Origin: Geothrix edaphica
Lineage (GTDB): Bacteria > Acidobacteriota > Holophagae > Holophagales > Holophagaceae
Direction: 5' to 3'
Assembly: GCF_030268045.1 (NCBI RefSeq)
Contig: NZ_BSDC01000002.1
Span: forward strand, 496,001 to 560,000
Length of the DNA: 64,000 nucleotides
Shown here: piece by piece, positions 27,129-35,452 of the stretch
Layout: every line of letters begins with the position of its first letter
How positions within the stretch are numbered: position 1 is the stretch's first letter
Program-made: the position numbers and the translations under genes
The notes under the pieces: model-generated
The model's input: the letters and a program-made list of their open reading frames with translations, nothing else
What the model was told of the DNA's origin: nothing
The model's database searches: none

Positions 27129-27905
27129 ATGTCCCTCGTCATCGCCGGCAAGACCTTCAGCAACCGCCTCGTCCTCGGCACGGGCAAGTACAAGGATTTC
27201 GCCACCATGCAGGCCTGCTACCGGGCCGCGCGGGTGGAGATGGTGACCCTGGCCGTGCGCCGCTTCGACCTGGCCGCCCAGGGCGAGGACAACATCCTCA
27301 ACTGGATCCCCAAGGACATCGCCCTGCTGCCCAACACCGCCGGCTGCTACACCCGCGAGGAGGCCCTGCGCGTGGCCCGCCTGGCCCGTGAGGCGCTCGA
27401 CACGAACTGGGTGAAGCTGGAGGTCATCGGCGACCAGAAGTCGCTCTATCCCGACAACGAGGAGACCCTGGAGGCCGCGAAGATCCTCGTGAAGGAGGGC
27501 TTCACGGTGCTGCCCTACGTGAACGCCGATCCCATCCTCGCCAAGAAGCTCTGCGACGCCGGCTGCGCCGCCGTCATGCCGCTGGGCAGCGCCATCGGCT
27601 CGGGCCTGGGTGTGCAGAACCCCATGACGCTGCTCCTGATCAAAGAGGTCGTGGAGACCTACCAGCTGCCCATGATCGTGGACGCCGGCGTGGGCACGGC
27701 CTCCGATGCCGCGCTCGCCATGGAGCTGGGGGCCGACGGCGTGCTGCTCAACACCGCGGTGGCCGAGGCCGGCGAACCCACCAAGATGGCCCAGGCCATG
27801 GACCACGCCGTGATCGCGGGCCGCCTCGCCTTCGAGAGCGGACGCATGCCCAAGCGCCTCTACGCCAGCGCCAGCAGCCCCGTGGCGGGCGTGGTGGGGC
27901 GATAG
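27129..27905 (+). CDS. thiG: Thiazole synthase
   Basis: This 258-residue TIM-barrel protein matches ThiG from end to end: [11 protein letters not shown] at the start, the Schiff-base lysine in [25 protein letters not shown], and the phosphate loop [11 protein letters not shown]. It forms the thiazole phosphate of thiamine from 1-deoxy-xylulose phosphate, dehydroglycine and ThiS thiocarboxylate. The sulfur carrier ThiS is not here but about 34 kb away at 61727. No thiamine-riboswitch motif was seen in the 40-base upstream gap. Confidence 0.95.
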   Translation: MSLVIAGKTFSNRLVLGTGKYKDFATMQACYRAARVEMVTLAVRRFDLAAQGEDNILNWIPKDIALLPNTAGCYTREEALRVARLAREALDTNWVKLEVIGDQKSLYPDNEETLEAAKILVKEGFTVLPYVNADPILAKKLCDAGCAAVMPLGSAIGSGLGVQNPMTLLLIKEVVETYQLPMIVDAGVGTASDAALAMELGADGVLLNTAVAEAGEPTKMAQAMDHAVIAGRLAFESGRMPKRLYASASSPVAGVVGR

Positions 27906-27913
27906 GCGCACCC

Positions 27914-28546
27914 GTGCCCGATCTCGATCTCGCCCCCTTCGAATGCCGCGTCCTCGGCTGCCTGCTGGAGAAGCAGCTCAGCACGCCGGATATCTATCCT
28001 CTGTCCTTGAACGCCCTGGTGAACGCCTGTAACCAATCCAGCAACCGCGAACCCGTCCTGGCGATGACAGAAGCCGAGGTGCAGGCGGCGGTGGATGCCC
28101 TTATCGCGCGCGGCCTCGCGGAGCACTGGCCGGGCCGCGTGCTGAAGGTGGCCCACACCGCCAAGCCCACGTGGAACCTTTCAATCCAGGAAGCGGCCCT
28201 GCTGGCGGAGCTGCTGCTCCGAGGCCCGCAAACGCCCGGTGAGCTGCGCACGAACACCCGCCGCATGTACGTCTTCCCCGACCTTGCCGAACTGGAGAGC
28301 TGCCTCGCCGCCCTGATGGAGGCTGAGCCGCCCCTGGCCCTGCGCCTGGCCCGGGCCCCGGGCGCCCGGGAAGCGAGGGTGGCGCACCTGCTATCGGGCC
28401 CCGTGCCGACGGGGGTGGCAGCCCCTGGACCCGCCGCGCGCCCCGCTTCCGGCCGGTTGGACCAACTCGAAGCCGAGGTATCAACCCTCCGCGGGGAGCT
28501 CGCGGAGCTGAGAGCGGCCTTCGAGGCCTTCAAGGCCCAGTTCTAG
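27914..28546 (+). CDS. YceH family protein (DUF480)
   Basis: This 210-residue protein has the YceH pattern: RVLGCLLEKQLSTPDIYPLSLNALVNACNQ at the N-terminus (a winged-helix repeat; parts EKQLSTPD and YPLSLNAL are the conserved core), then a second winged-helix with LLRGPQTPGELRTNT and a C-terminal coiled coil. Begins at GTG 27914, nine bases after thiG. Function unknown; members are cytoplasmic, DNA-binding-like. Its TAG overlaps the stop of the convergent barstar gene by three bases. Confidence 0.85.
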   Translation: MPDLDLAPFECRVLGCLLEKQLSTPDIYPLSLNALVNACNQSSNREPVLAMTEAEVQAAVDALIARGLAEHWPGRVLKVAHTAKPTWNLSIQEAALLAELLLRGPQTPGELRTNTRRMYVFPDLAELESCLAALMEAEPPLALRLARAPGAREARVAHLLSGPVPTGVAAPGPAARPASGRLDQLEAEVSTLRGELAELRAAFEAFKAQF

Positions 28547-29001
28547 AGATCGCGGAACGCCACCCTGAGGGCGCGGAGACCCTCCACCAGGTCGCTGCGG
28601 CGGGTGGGCTCCACCTGGAGCACCAGGTGGAAGGGCTGGGGCGCCAGGTCCTCGGCGGCGTCCGCCAGGACGGCCATCAGGGTCACGCCATCATCCGGAG
28701 GCGCGTCTTGGAGCAGTTGATCCGCTTCCAGGATCAGGAAGGCGCCGCCCTCGGGCAGGTCCGAGAGGCTGTCCCGCAGGCTGTCCCAGGTGCCGCCGAA
28801 GTGCGGCGGGAATTGGGCTGCGGCGGCCCATTCATCCATGAGCCCCGCGCGGGTCCGCATGCGGCTTCCCCGCAGCCAGCGGAGCGGGCGGCCCGGCCCG
28901 GCCGGCGCGGCGTCCACCAGGGCGGAGGGGGTACCGGACCACACGTGCACGCGAGGGCGCTGGGTCGAGGCGAGGAAAGACCAGTCCACGTCTCGGGCCA
29001 T
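28543..29001 (-). CDS. Barstar-family RNase inhibitor (immunity protein)
   Basis: This 152-residue protein carries a C-terminal barstar fold: LMDEWAAAAQFPPHFGGTWDSLRDSL, the helix-loop-Trp-Asp element of barstar (split here as EWAAAAQFPPHF and GTWDSL), and a LILEADQLL strand. About 50 extra N-terminal residues precede the barstar core. The ATG at 29001 shares a base with the stop of the upstream barnase-like gene (TGATG), so the inhibitor is made with its toxin. It should bind and block the RNase in the cytoplasm. Confidence 0.85.
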   Translation of the reverse strand: MARDVDWSFLASTQRPRVHVWSGTPSALVDAAPAGPGRPLRWLRGSRMRTRAGLMDEWAAAAQFPPHFGGTWDSLRDSLSDLPEGGAFLILEADQLLQDAPPDDGVTLMAVLADAAEDLAPQPFHLVLQVEPTRRSDLVEGLRALRVAFRDL

Positions 29002-29417
29002 CACTTCACCTCGATGAAGGTGCGGTAGTGGTCCGCGGTGTACCACACCCGCCCATCACTGCCCGTGACCAGGCGCTCGACACCGCGGTTGCGCCCCTCG
29101 GCTTTGGGATGCACATCCCACTCCCGGTACTCGATGCGCTTGCGGCGGGTGTCGTAGCGGGGCAGCACGCCTTCATAGTTTCCGAAGATGCGCCCGCCCA
29201 CGTAGCCTGGTGGGGCGTAGCCGTGCTGGCGGATGTAGGCCAGGGTCTCGCGGGCATGGACCGGGATTGCATCCTTCGGGACCGCCTGGACCTGGGCCTG
29301 GGTTTGGGGCTGGACCGGGGGGGCCGCCTCCGGTCCGCAGGCCACCGGCGCCAGCAGGGCGGCCAGGGCGACCAGGCCACCAGCCAGGTGCGCGAGGGTC
29401 CTCCGCCAAAGCGTCAT
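29001..29417 (-). CDS. Exported barnase-type ribonuclease (microbial N1/T1 family)
   Basis: This 138-residue protein has a signal peptide (about residues 1-27, ending PVACG, possibly lipidated) and an 80-residue RNase domain that aligns with barnase: [13 protein letters not shown], then EYREWDV with catalytic Glu99, RNRGVER with Arg109 and Arg115, and YTADHYRTF with His130. Spacing Glu to first Arg (+10) equals that in barnase; a two-residue insertion shifts the rest. It would be a secreted or surface RNase toxin, with the overlapping downstream barstar as self-protection. The start at 29417 begins the signal peptide. Confidence 0.87.
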   Translation of the reverse strand: MTLWRRTLAHLAGGLVALAALLAPVACGPEAAPPVQPQTQAQVQAVPKDAIPVHARETLAYIRQHGYAPPGYVGGRIFGNYEGVLPRYDTRRKRIEYREWDVHPKAEGRNRGVERLVTGSDGRVWYTADHYRTFIEVK

Positions 29418-29458
29418 TTGGCCTCCAAAAACCGGTCCCAAGTCTACTCTCGCCGGAA

Positions 29459-30781
29459 TCACCCTCGTAAGGAGGATCCCGCCTCAAGCACGCCACCGTG
29501 CCGCTTATCCGCCCGCAGCAGCAAGAAGGCGAAGATCAGCCCAAGCAGTCCCAGCCCCGCGAACATGATCTGCGTGGAGGTGTAGGTGCCCGTCTTATCT
29601 CGCAACCAGCCGTTGAGCAGGGGGAACAGGCCCAGGCCGAGATTCTGAATGGCCGTCATGAGACCGAAGGCCGTGCCCACCCGGGATTCCTCCACCACGA
29701 GGGGAACCGAGGGCCACATGGCCGCGGGCACCAGCACAAAGGCCGCTCCCAGGACCACCATCATGGGAATGGGGTTCCAGTGCGTGATTCCCAGCAGCAA
29801 GTGGGCAGGTATGAGCAGGAGGGAGCCCAGCACCATGAGGGAGGCGCGCCTTCCGACTCGGTCCACAAGGCCCCCGGCGAAGGGCGCGAAGATCATCGAG
29901 GCGGCGATCACGATGCTGGTGACCCCGGGCGCCGTGGTGAACATGTGGGTGAAGTTGTAGAACACCTTGGTCAGGAAACCACCTGCCACGGCGTTCACGG
30001 AGGGCAGGCCCCACTTATCGTGGAACATGTCCGCGGCCAGATCCGTAAACGGGAAGATGGCGCTGTAGAAGGTCACGCAGAGCAGCACCACGAACCAGTA
30101 GGACGAAGTGAACTTCTTGATGTCCGAGAAGACGATCTTGTCCCCGGCCCCGGCAGTAGGCAGGGAGAGCACCTTCTCGCCATGCCGATCCATGACAACA
30201 AAGACCAGATTGCAGAGCACCGAGAACAGACAGAGCAGGGCCGCGGCCCAGAGCGCCGTCCGGAAGCTGTGGAAGTGGTCCGCGATGAGTTCCTCGGTGT
30301 TGAAGGCAAACAGGGTTCCCAGGCGGCTGATGGCGAGGGCGATGCCGAAGGCCATGGCCATCTCCTTGCCCTTGAACCAGCGGGCGATGATGGCGCTCTG
30401 GACCACGATGAGGGATTCCGAACCGGCCCCGAAGATGAGCCGACCCGTGAACAGCATCCACTTGGTCTTGGCCGCAGCCACGACGACCGCGCCAAGGAAG
30501 ACAAGACAGCTGAACAGGAGGCTGGCCTTGCGGGGCCCCAGCTTGTCGTAGAGCATGCCCCCGAAGAACACAATGGCGATGGCGGCCACCGAATAAGCCG
30601 CATAGAGCTTTCCGATGGTGGCGCGGTCGATGTGCAGCTCCTTGATCAGCGTCGTGGCCAGGGCGCCGATGCTGTCGTACGCGAAGTAGCTGCCCACCAC
30701 CAGCAGGCTGATGAAGATCAGGATGGTGAACCGGTAGAGCCGGGTGCTCGGGTGAAAGGCGCCGGGGATCGCGGTCGTCAT
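29459..30781 (-). CDS. MFS transporter, MFSD1-like
   Basis: This 440-residue protein has about 12 hydrophobic helices and the MFS motif between helices 2 and 3 as [15 protein letters not shown]. The first helix region, [15 protein letters not shown], and FFGGMLYD resemble animal MFSD1 and its bacterial relatives. A cytoplasmic loop separates two six-helix halves around residue 215. The ATG at 30781 follows AAAGGAC. Substrate unknown; peptide or sugar acid transport are possibilities from family knowledge. Codon use is somewhat less GC-extreme than the neighbours. Confidence 0.8.
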   Translation of the reverse strand: MTTAIPGAFHPSTRLYRFTILIFISLLVVGSYFAYDSIGALATTLIKELHIDRATIGKLYAAYSVAAIAIVFFGGMLYDKLGPRKASLLFSCLVFLGAVVVAAAKTKWMLFTGRLIFGAGSESLIVVQSAIIARWFKGKEMAMAFGIALAISRLGTLFAFNTEELIADHFHSFRTALWAAALLCLFSVLCNLVFVVMDRHGEKVLSLPTAGAGDKIVFSDIKKFTSSYWFVVLLCVTFYSAIFPFTDLAADMFHDKWGLPSVNAVAGGFLTKVFYNFTHMFTTAPGVTSIVIAASMIFAPFAGGLVDRVGRRASLMVLGSLLLIPAHLLLGITHWNPIPMMVVLGAAFVLVPAAMWPSVPLVVEESRVGTAFGLMTAIQNLGLGLFPLLNGWLRDKTGTYTSTQIMFAGLGLLGLIFAFLLLRADKRHGGVLEAGSSLRG

Positions 30782-30875
30782 CGTGGGGTCCTTTATCGGC
30801 CGGGGGTCACCAGGAATCTGGGGCGGGACCTCCACGGCCCCAAAACCCCGATGGTGACAGGGCCGGCTTTGAACC

Positions 30876-30920
30876 TCTAAATAGAATTGATTCTCATAAA
30901 AATTCATAACACTTAACAAG
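30876..30920. promoter_or_regulatory. AT-rich divergent promoter region with Fur-like inverted repeat
   Basis: The 235-base gap between the MFS gene and the M4 peptidase contains one of the lowest-GC stretches of the window. At 30883-30894 is the inverted repeat AGAAT-tg-ATTCT; read on the minus strand it lies in ATGAGAATCAATTCTAT, similar to the TGAGAATnATTCTCA form of ferric-uptake-regulator boxes. Its place between divergent starts would let one regulator act on both genes. Similarity is by eye only. The rest of the gap shows no gene. Confidence 0.4.
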
Positions 30921-31016
30921 GCTGTTTTGCCTTCTGGCACCTAGGATTCATCCACGCACCTCAGTCCTTGTCATCCCCATCCACCCATCCGGAGCTCAAG
31001 CTCCCTGGAGGTCATC

Positions 31017-32681
31017 ATGCCGTCCCGTCTCGCCCTTCGCCTCGCGGCCGCCGCCCTGCTGGTGGTACCCGCCTTCGCCGCCCGTCCCGTGGACAGCGCA
31101 GTCGCCGACGAGGCCCGCCGCCACCTGGACGCCCGCGTCTTCCAGCTGGGCCTGGACCGGAACGCCGGCTTCGCCACCAAGAACGTGTTCGAAGAGGCCA
31201 CCGGCGAAGCCCATGTCCGCATGAACCAGTTCTACAAGGGCGTCCGCGTCTTCGAGGGCGAGGCCATCGTGCACATGAAGGGCGGCGCCGTCCTCGGCCG
31301 CACGGATGCGCTGGTCCGGGGCCTCAACCTGAACGTCACCCCCACCCTCGGTGCCTCGGAAGCCATGGCCGCGGCCCACCAGTTCCTGGCCCCTAAGGGC
31401 GCCTACGCCAGCACCCCCACCTCCGAGCTGGTGGTCGCCACCGTCGGCCGGCCCACCCTGGCCTACCACGTCCACACCGAGCTGGAGAACGGCGCCGAGG
31501 AGACCAGCCACACCGACTTCCTCGTGGACGCCCACAGCGGCGCCATCCTGGAGCAGTGGAGCACCCTCCACACCGCCACCGGCACCGGCAACTCCCAGTA
31601 TTCCGGCACGGTCGCCATCAACACTACGGCCAACGGCGCCACCTATGACCTGCGCGACACCGTCCGCGGCATGAACTTCGCGACCTACAACCTCAACCAC
31701 GCCACCACCGGCACCGGCACCCTCTACAACGATGCCGACAACACCTGGGGCGATGGCGCCAACTACGTCGCCGGTGGCAGCACCAGCAACGCCAACGGCC
31801 AGACCGCGGCCGTGGACGCCCACTACGGCGTGGGCCTCACCTACGACTTCTACAAGAACATCCTGGGCCGCAACGGCATCGACGGCAACGGCACCGCCAC
31901 CTACAGCCGCGTGCACTACAGCAGCGCCTATGACAACGCCTTCTGGTCCGACAGCTGCTTCTGCATGACCTACGGCGATGGCTCCTCCTTCAAGTCCCTC
32001 GAGTCCATCGACGTGGCCGGCCACGAGATGAGCCACGGCGTCTGCGCCCGCACCGCCAACCTCACCTACCGCGGTGAGTCGGGCGGCCTGAACGAAGCCA
32101 ACTCCGACATCTTCGGGACCATGGTGGAGTTCATGGCCCATGGCGGAGGCACCACCACCGTGCCCAACTACACCAACATCACCTCCACCATCAACGTCTA
32201 CTGGACCGGCGCCACCACCCCCACGCCCTCCACCTCCAAGGCCGTGCCCGCCGCCAACTACTACATCGGCGAGCAGCTCGCCACGGCCAAGTACGTCCGG
32301 CCCCTGCGCTTCATGCACAAGCCCAGCCTGGACGGCTCCAGCCCTGACGCCTGGACCAAGACCCTCGGCCGCCTCGACGTCCACTACAGCTCCGGCGTGG
32401 CCAACCACTTCTTCTTCCTGCTCTCCCACGGCAGCCAGGTCGACAGCTTCTCCGATGGCATCCAGTCCCCCATGGCCAACGGCGTCACCGGCATCGCCGG
32501 CCTCGGCAACGACAAGGCCACGCGCATCTGGTATCGCGCCCTGACGGTCTACATGACCAGCAGCACCAACTATGCTGGCGCCCGGGTGGCCACCCTGAAC
32601 GCCGCCACGGACCTCTACGGGGCCGGCTCGGTGGAATACAACACGGTGAACACCGCCTGGCTCGCGGTGAACGTGAAGTAG
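31017..32681 (+). CDS. Secreted thermolysin-like metallopeptidase (M4 family)
   Basis: This 554-residue preproenzyme has a signal peptide (about residues 1-22), a FTP/PepSY-type propeptide to about residue 190 (FYKGVRVFEGEAIVHMKGG region; LAYHVHTELENG), then the M4 domain. Zinc ligands and catalytic Glu lie in GHEMSHGV (His336, Glu337, His340), with the third ligand Glu360 in GLNEANSDIFG, the usual 20-residue spacing. A late His in the C-domain VHYSSGVANHFFFLL matches the M4 proton-donor region. Extracellular protein degradation is the expected role. A strong hairpin terminator follows. Confidence 0.92.
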   Translation: MPSRLALRLAAAALLVVPAFAARPVDSAVADEARRHLDARVFQLGLDRNAGFATKNVFEEATGEAHVRMNQFYKGVRVFEGEAIVHMKGGAVLGRTDALVRGLNLNVTPTLGASEAMAAAHQFLAPKGAYASTPTSELVVATVGRPTLAYHVHTELENGAEETSHTDFLVDAHSGAILEQWSTLHTATGTGNSQYSGTVAINTTANGATYDLRDTVRGMNFATYNLNHATTGTGTLYNDADNTWGDGANYVAGGSTSNANGQTAAVDAHYGVGLTYDFYKNILGRNGIDGNGTATYSRVHYSSAYDNAFWSDSCFCMTYGDGSSFKSLESIDVAGHEMSHGVCARTANLTYRGESGGLNEANSDIFGTMVEFMAHGGGTTTVPNYTNITSTINVYWTGATTPTPSTSKAVPAANYYIGEQLATAKYVRPLRFMHKPSLDGSSPDAWTKTLGRLDVHYSSGVANHFFFLLSHGSQVDSFSDGIQSPMANGVTGIAGLGNDKATRIWYRALTVYMTSSTNYAGARVATLNAATDLYGAGSVEYNTVNTAWLAVNVK

Positions 32682-32697
32682 CCTTCCTCCTCCACCC

Positions 32698-32724
32698 ACG
32701 CGCCCCGGCCCTGCCGGGGCGCGT
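32698..32724 (+). terminator. Hairpin terminator after the M4 peptidase
   Basis: A perfect 12-base stem (ACGCGCCCCGGC / GCCGGGGCGCGT) with a three-base loop CCT lies 16 bases after the peptidase stop. It is followed by TGCGTT rather than a full U-tract, so termination is likely but may be imperfect. Confidence 0.7.
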
Positions 32725-32773
32725 TGCGTTCCGGCGGGCTTCCATCGATGCGGCCCCTGGCCGATAGTGGTGC

Positions 32774-33496
32774 ATGATGACCGCCTCCACCCGGCGCACC
32801 TGCCCCAGCTGCCAGACCCGCCTTTCTGCCCTCGCGGCGGAATGCCCGGAGTGCGGCCTGACCCTGGCGCCGCCGAAACAGGGGCGGCCCATGCTCTTCC
32901 AGGCCTCCGCCCTGGCCCAGGTATCCCTTGAGGCCCCTCCGCGGGCCCTGACAGCCCCCGCCCTGGGTCGCGTGGCAGCCGTGGCGGTGGAGGTGGCCCC
33001 GGAGGAACTGGCGCGGCCCGATGCCGCGGTCCCCTCGCCTGGAACCGCACCCCACGGCCAGGCGGCCCTGGGCTTCCAGGAACCGGTCTCGAGCTTCTGG
33101 CCCCTGGTGAAGGTGGAGGCCACCGAAGCCCTCCTGCTCCTCCTGGTCCAGGGCCTGGCGCTGACCCTTCCGGCCTGGGCCCTGGGAGTCTCCCCCACCC
33201 GGCTCCTGGCCGGAGCCTGGCCCCTGGTGGTGCCCTACCTCCTGGCCGTGTCCTGGATCCTCTTCATGGCCCCCCTGGCGCTCACGGGGCAGTCGCCCCT
33301 CATGGCCGCCTTCGGGGTGACCCTCCCCGAGAACTCCCCCGAGCGGCGGATGGCCTTCTCGCTGGTCCACCTGCTGTCGGTGCTCTGCTTCCCCCTCAGC
33401 TTCCTCTGCATGGTGCTGGGCCCCCGCCACCGCACCCTGGGGGAGCTGCTCAGCGGCCAGGAGCTGCTGGCCCGCCCCACGGGCCGGATGCGCTGA
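32774..33496 (+). CDS. Zinc-ribbon / RDD-domain membrane protein
   Basis: This 240-residue protein begins with a zinc ribbon (CPSCQTRL then CPECGLTL), followed by a variable Pro/Ala-rich stretch, then a C-terminal RDD-like membrane domain from about residue 115 with three to four hydrophobic helices (LLLLLVQGLALTLPAWAL; WPLVVPYLLAVSWILF; LVHLLSVLCFPLSFL) and the family's TLGELLSG end motif. Function unknown. Convergent with the downstream permease, with three bases between stops. Confidence 0.75.
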   Translation: MMTASTRRTCPSCQTRLSALAAECPECGLTLAPPKQGRPMLFQASALAQVSLEAPPRALTAPALGRVAAVAVEVAPEELARPDAAVPSPGTAPHGQAALGFQEPVSSFWPLVKVEATEALLLLLVQGLALTLPAWALGVSPTRLLAGAWPLVVPYLLAVSWILFMAPLALTGQSPLMAAFGVTLPENSPERRMAFSLVHLLSVLCFPLSFLCMVLGPRHRTLGELLSGQELLARPTGRMR

Positions 33497-33499
33497 GCC

Positions 33500-35431
33500 C
33501 TACTCGGGCAGGTGCATGGGCACGGACGTGACGATCACGTCCTCCTTCAGCAGCAGGGCCGCCTTGATCCGCAGAGCGCTCTGGTTGTGCAGGAACTGCT
33601 GCCACCACTTGTGGGTGATGAACTCCGGCAGGATGACCGTGATGGCCAGCTCCGGCTCGGCGAGGCGGAGGCGGTCCACCTCCTCCAGGATCGGCTCCAC
33701 GATCTTGCGATAGGGGCTGGGGACGCAGCGCAGGGGGACCCCCATGCCGTAGATGGTCCAGTCGGCCCGCAGCTTCTCGATGGCGCGGCTCTCCCGGGTG
33801 CCGTCGGCGCCCAGGTCCACCGTCAGGGCCTCCACCCGGTCGCCGGCGATGAGGCGCCCATAGAGCAGGGCCTGCACCACCCCCCGGTGGATGCCGTTCA
33901 CCAGCACCAGGGCGTGGTGCTTGGTGGGGAGGAAGGCGTCCGTGCGGCTCGCCGCCAGCTTGGACTTCACGCCGACGTAGTGGCGGCGGATGTTGAAGTG
34001 GACCACCACCAGCACGGGCACCAGCAGGATCACGATCCAGGCGCCGTGGATGAACTTGGTGATGGCGATGTCCAGCAGCACCACGCAGGCGGTGATGGCG
34101 CCCAGGCCGTTGATGGCGGCCTTCAGGTGCCAGTGCGTCCCCCGGACCTTCCGCCAGTGCATCACCATGCCCGTCTGGCTGATGGTGAAGCCCATGAACA
34201 CACCTGCCGCATAGAGGGGCAGCAGGATGTCCGTGTTGGCGTGGAACGTCCAGACCAGGAGTCCCGAGAAGAAGAAGAGGATCAGGATGCCGTTGGAGAA
34301 CACCAGCCGGTCGCCCTGGCTGGCGAACTGCCGGGGCAGGAACCCGTCCCGGGCCTGGAGGGCCGCCAGGCGGGGGAAGTCGGCGAAGGCCGTGTTCGCG
34401 GCCACCACCAGGATGGCGAAGGTGAACCCCTGGACCACGTAGTAGACCAGCTTGGGGAGGCCGTGGCTGACATCCCCGAGGATGGCCTTGTTCAGCTTCG
34501 ACAGCAGCGTCTCCGCGACCACCGCGGGATCCGCGCTGTGCTGGTAGGTCACTCCGAACCGGTGGGCCAGGAGGGTGATCCCCAGGAACATGACCGCCAG
34601 GAGGCCCACCATCCAGAGCATGGTCTTGGCGGCGTTGGGACCGGCGGGGTCGCGGAAGGCCGTGGTGCCGTTGCTGATGGCCTCCACCCCCGTCAGGGCC
34701 GTGCAGCCGGCGCTGTAGGCCCGCATGAACACCCACACCATGGTCAGGCCCGCCAGGTGGGAGCCGTGCTGGGCCGCCTGCTGGACCTGGACCGGGCTGG
34801 GCCCGCCGGCGAAGACCAGCTTCAGGGTCCCGTAGCCCAGCAGCAGGAAGATGCTGACGACGAACCCGTAGGTGGGGATGGCGAACAGGGCCCCGCTCTC
34901 CTTGACGCCCCGCAGGTTCATCAGGGCGATGAAGCCGATGGCCACCAGCGTCAGGGAGACGTTGTGGCCCTCCAGGGCGGGCAGGGCCGCCGTGATGGCC
35001 GCCACGCCCGAGGAGACGGACACGGCCACCGTCAGGATGTAGTCGAGCAGCAGGGAGGCGCCCGCCGTCAGGGCCGCCAGGTCGCCCAGGTTCTCCATGG
35101 CGACGATGTAGGCCCCGCCCCCCCCGGGATAGGCGAGGATGGTCTGCCGGTAGCTGACCGCCAGGATGGCCAACAGGCCCACGATGCCCAGGGCCACCGG
35201 GATGGACCAGCCGAAGATCGCGTGGCCCACGGCGCCGGCAAGGATCCCGGCGCCCGCCGCCTGGATGAGGGATCCCGACAGGGAGGCCATGATCTCCTGG
35301 GTGGCGTAGGCCACCGAGGACAGCGCGTCGGAGCTGAACACCGCCAGGGCGATGGGATTGCTGATCTTGGTGTGCTGGGTCTCTTCGCTGGACAGCCGCC
35401 GCCCCAGCAGGATCCGCCTCAAGCTCTGCAT
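33500..35431 (-). CDS. APC-superfamily permease, KimA-like (copy 1)
   Basis: This 643-residue protein is about 30 residues longer than Bacillus KimA. It has about 12 membrane helices in the first 440 residues and a 190-residue cytoplasmic C-terminal domain. The N-terminal FSSDALSSVAYATQE and SYRQTILAYPGGGGAYIVA are the core motifs of KimA-type transporters, which import potassium in Bacillus. The second copy at 35453 is a clear paralogue. Potassium transport is inferred from the family; related APC proteins carry amino acids. Confidence 0.8.
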   Translation of the reverse strand: MQSLRRILLGRRLSSEETQHTKISNPIALAVFSSDALSSVAYATQEIMASLSGSLIQAAGAGILAGAVGHAIFGWSIPVALGIVGLLAILAVSYRQTILAYPGGGGAYIVAMENLGDLAALTAGASLLLDYILTVAVSVSSGVAAITAALPALEGHNVSLTLVAIGFIALMNLRGVKESGALFAIPTYGFVVSIFLLLGYGTLKLVFAGGPSPVQVQQAAQHGSHLAGLTMVWVFMRAYSAGCTALTGVEAISNGTTAFRDPAGPNAAKTMLWMVGLLAVMFLGITLLAHRFGVTYQHSADPAVVAETLLSKLNKAILGDVSHGLPKLVYYVVQGFTFAILVVAANTAFADFPRLAALQARDGFLPRQFASQGDRLVFSNGILILFFFSGLLVWTFHANTDILLPLYAAGVFMGFTISQTGMVMHWRKVRGTHWHLKAAINGLGAITACVVLLDIAITKFIHGAWIVILLVPVLVVVHFNIRRHYVGVKSKLAASRTDAFLPTKHHALVLVNGIHRGVVQALLYGRLIAGDRVEALTVDLGADGTRESRAIEKLRADWTIYGMGVPLRCVPSPYRKIVEPILEEVDRLRLAEPELAITVILPEFITHKWWQQFLHNQSALRIKAALLLKEDVIVTSVPMHLPE

Positions 35432-35452
35432 CCGTGTCTCCCGGACAGAAAG

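Noticed and set aside
30931-30950. A sigma-54-like TGGCAC element upstream of the M4 peptidase.
   Set aside because: The downstream half (TTGC at the right spacing) is missing.
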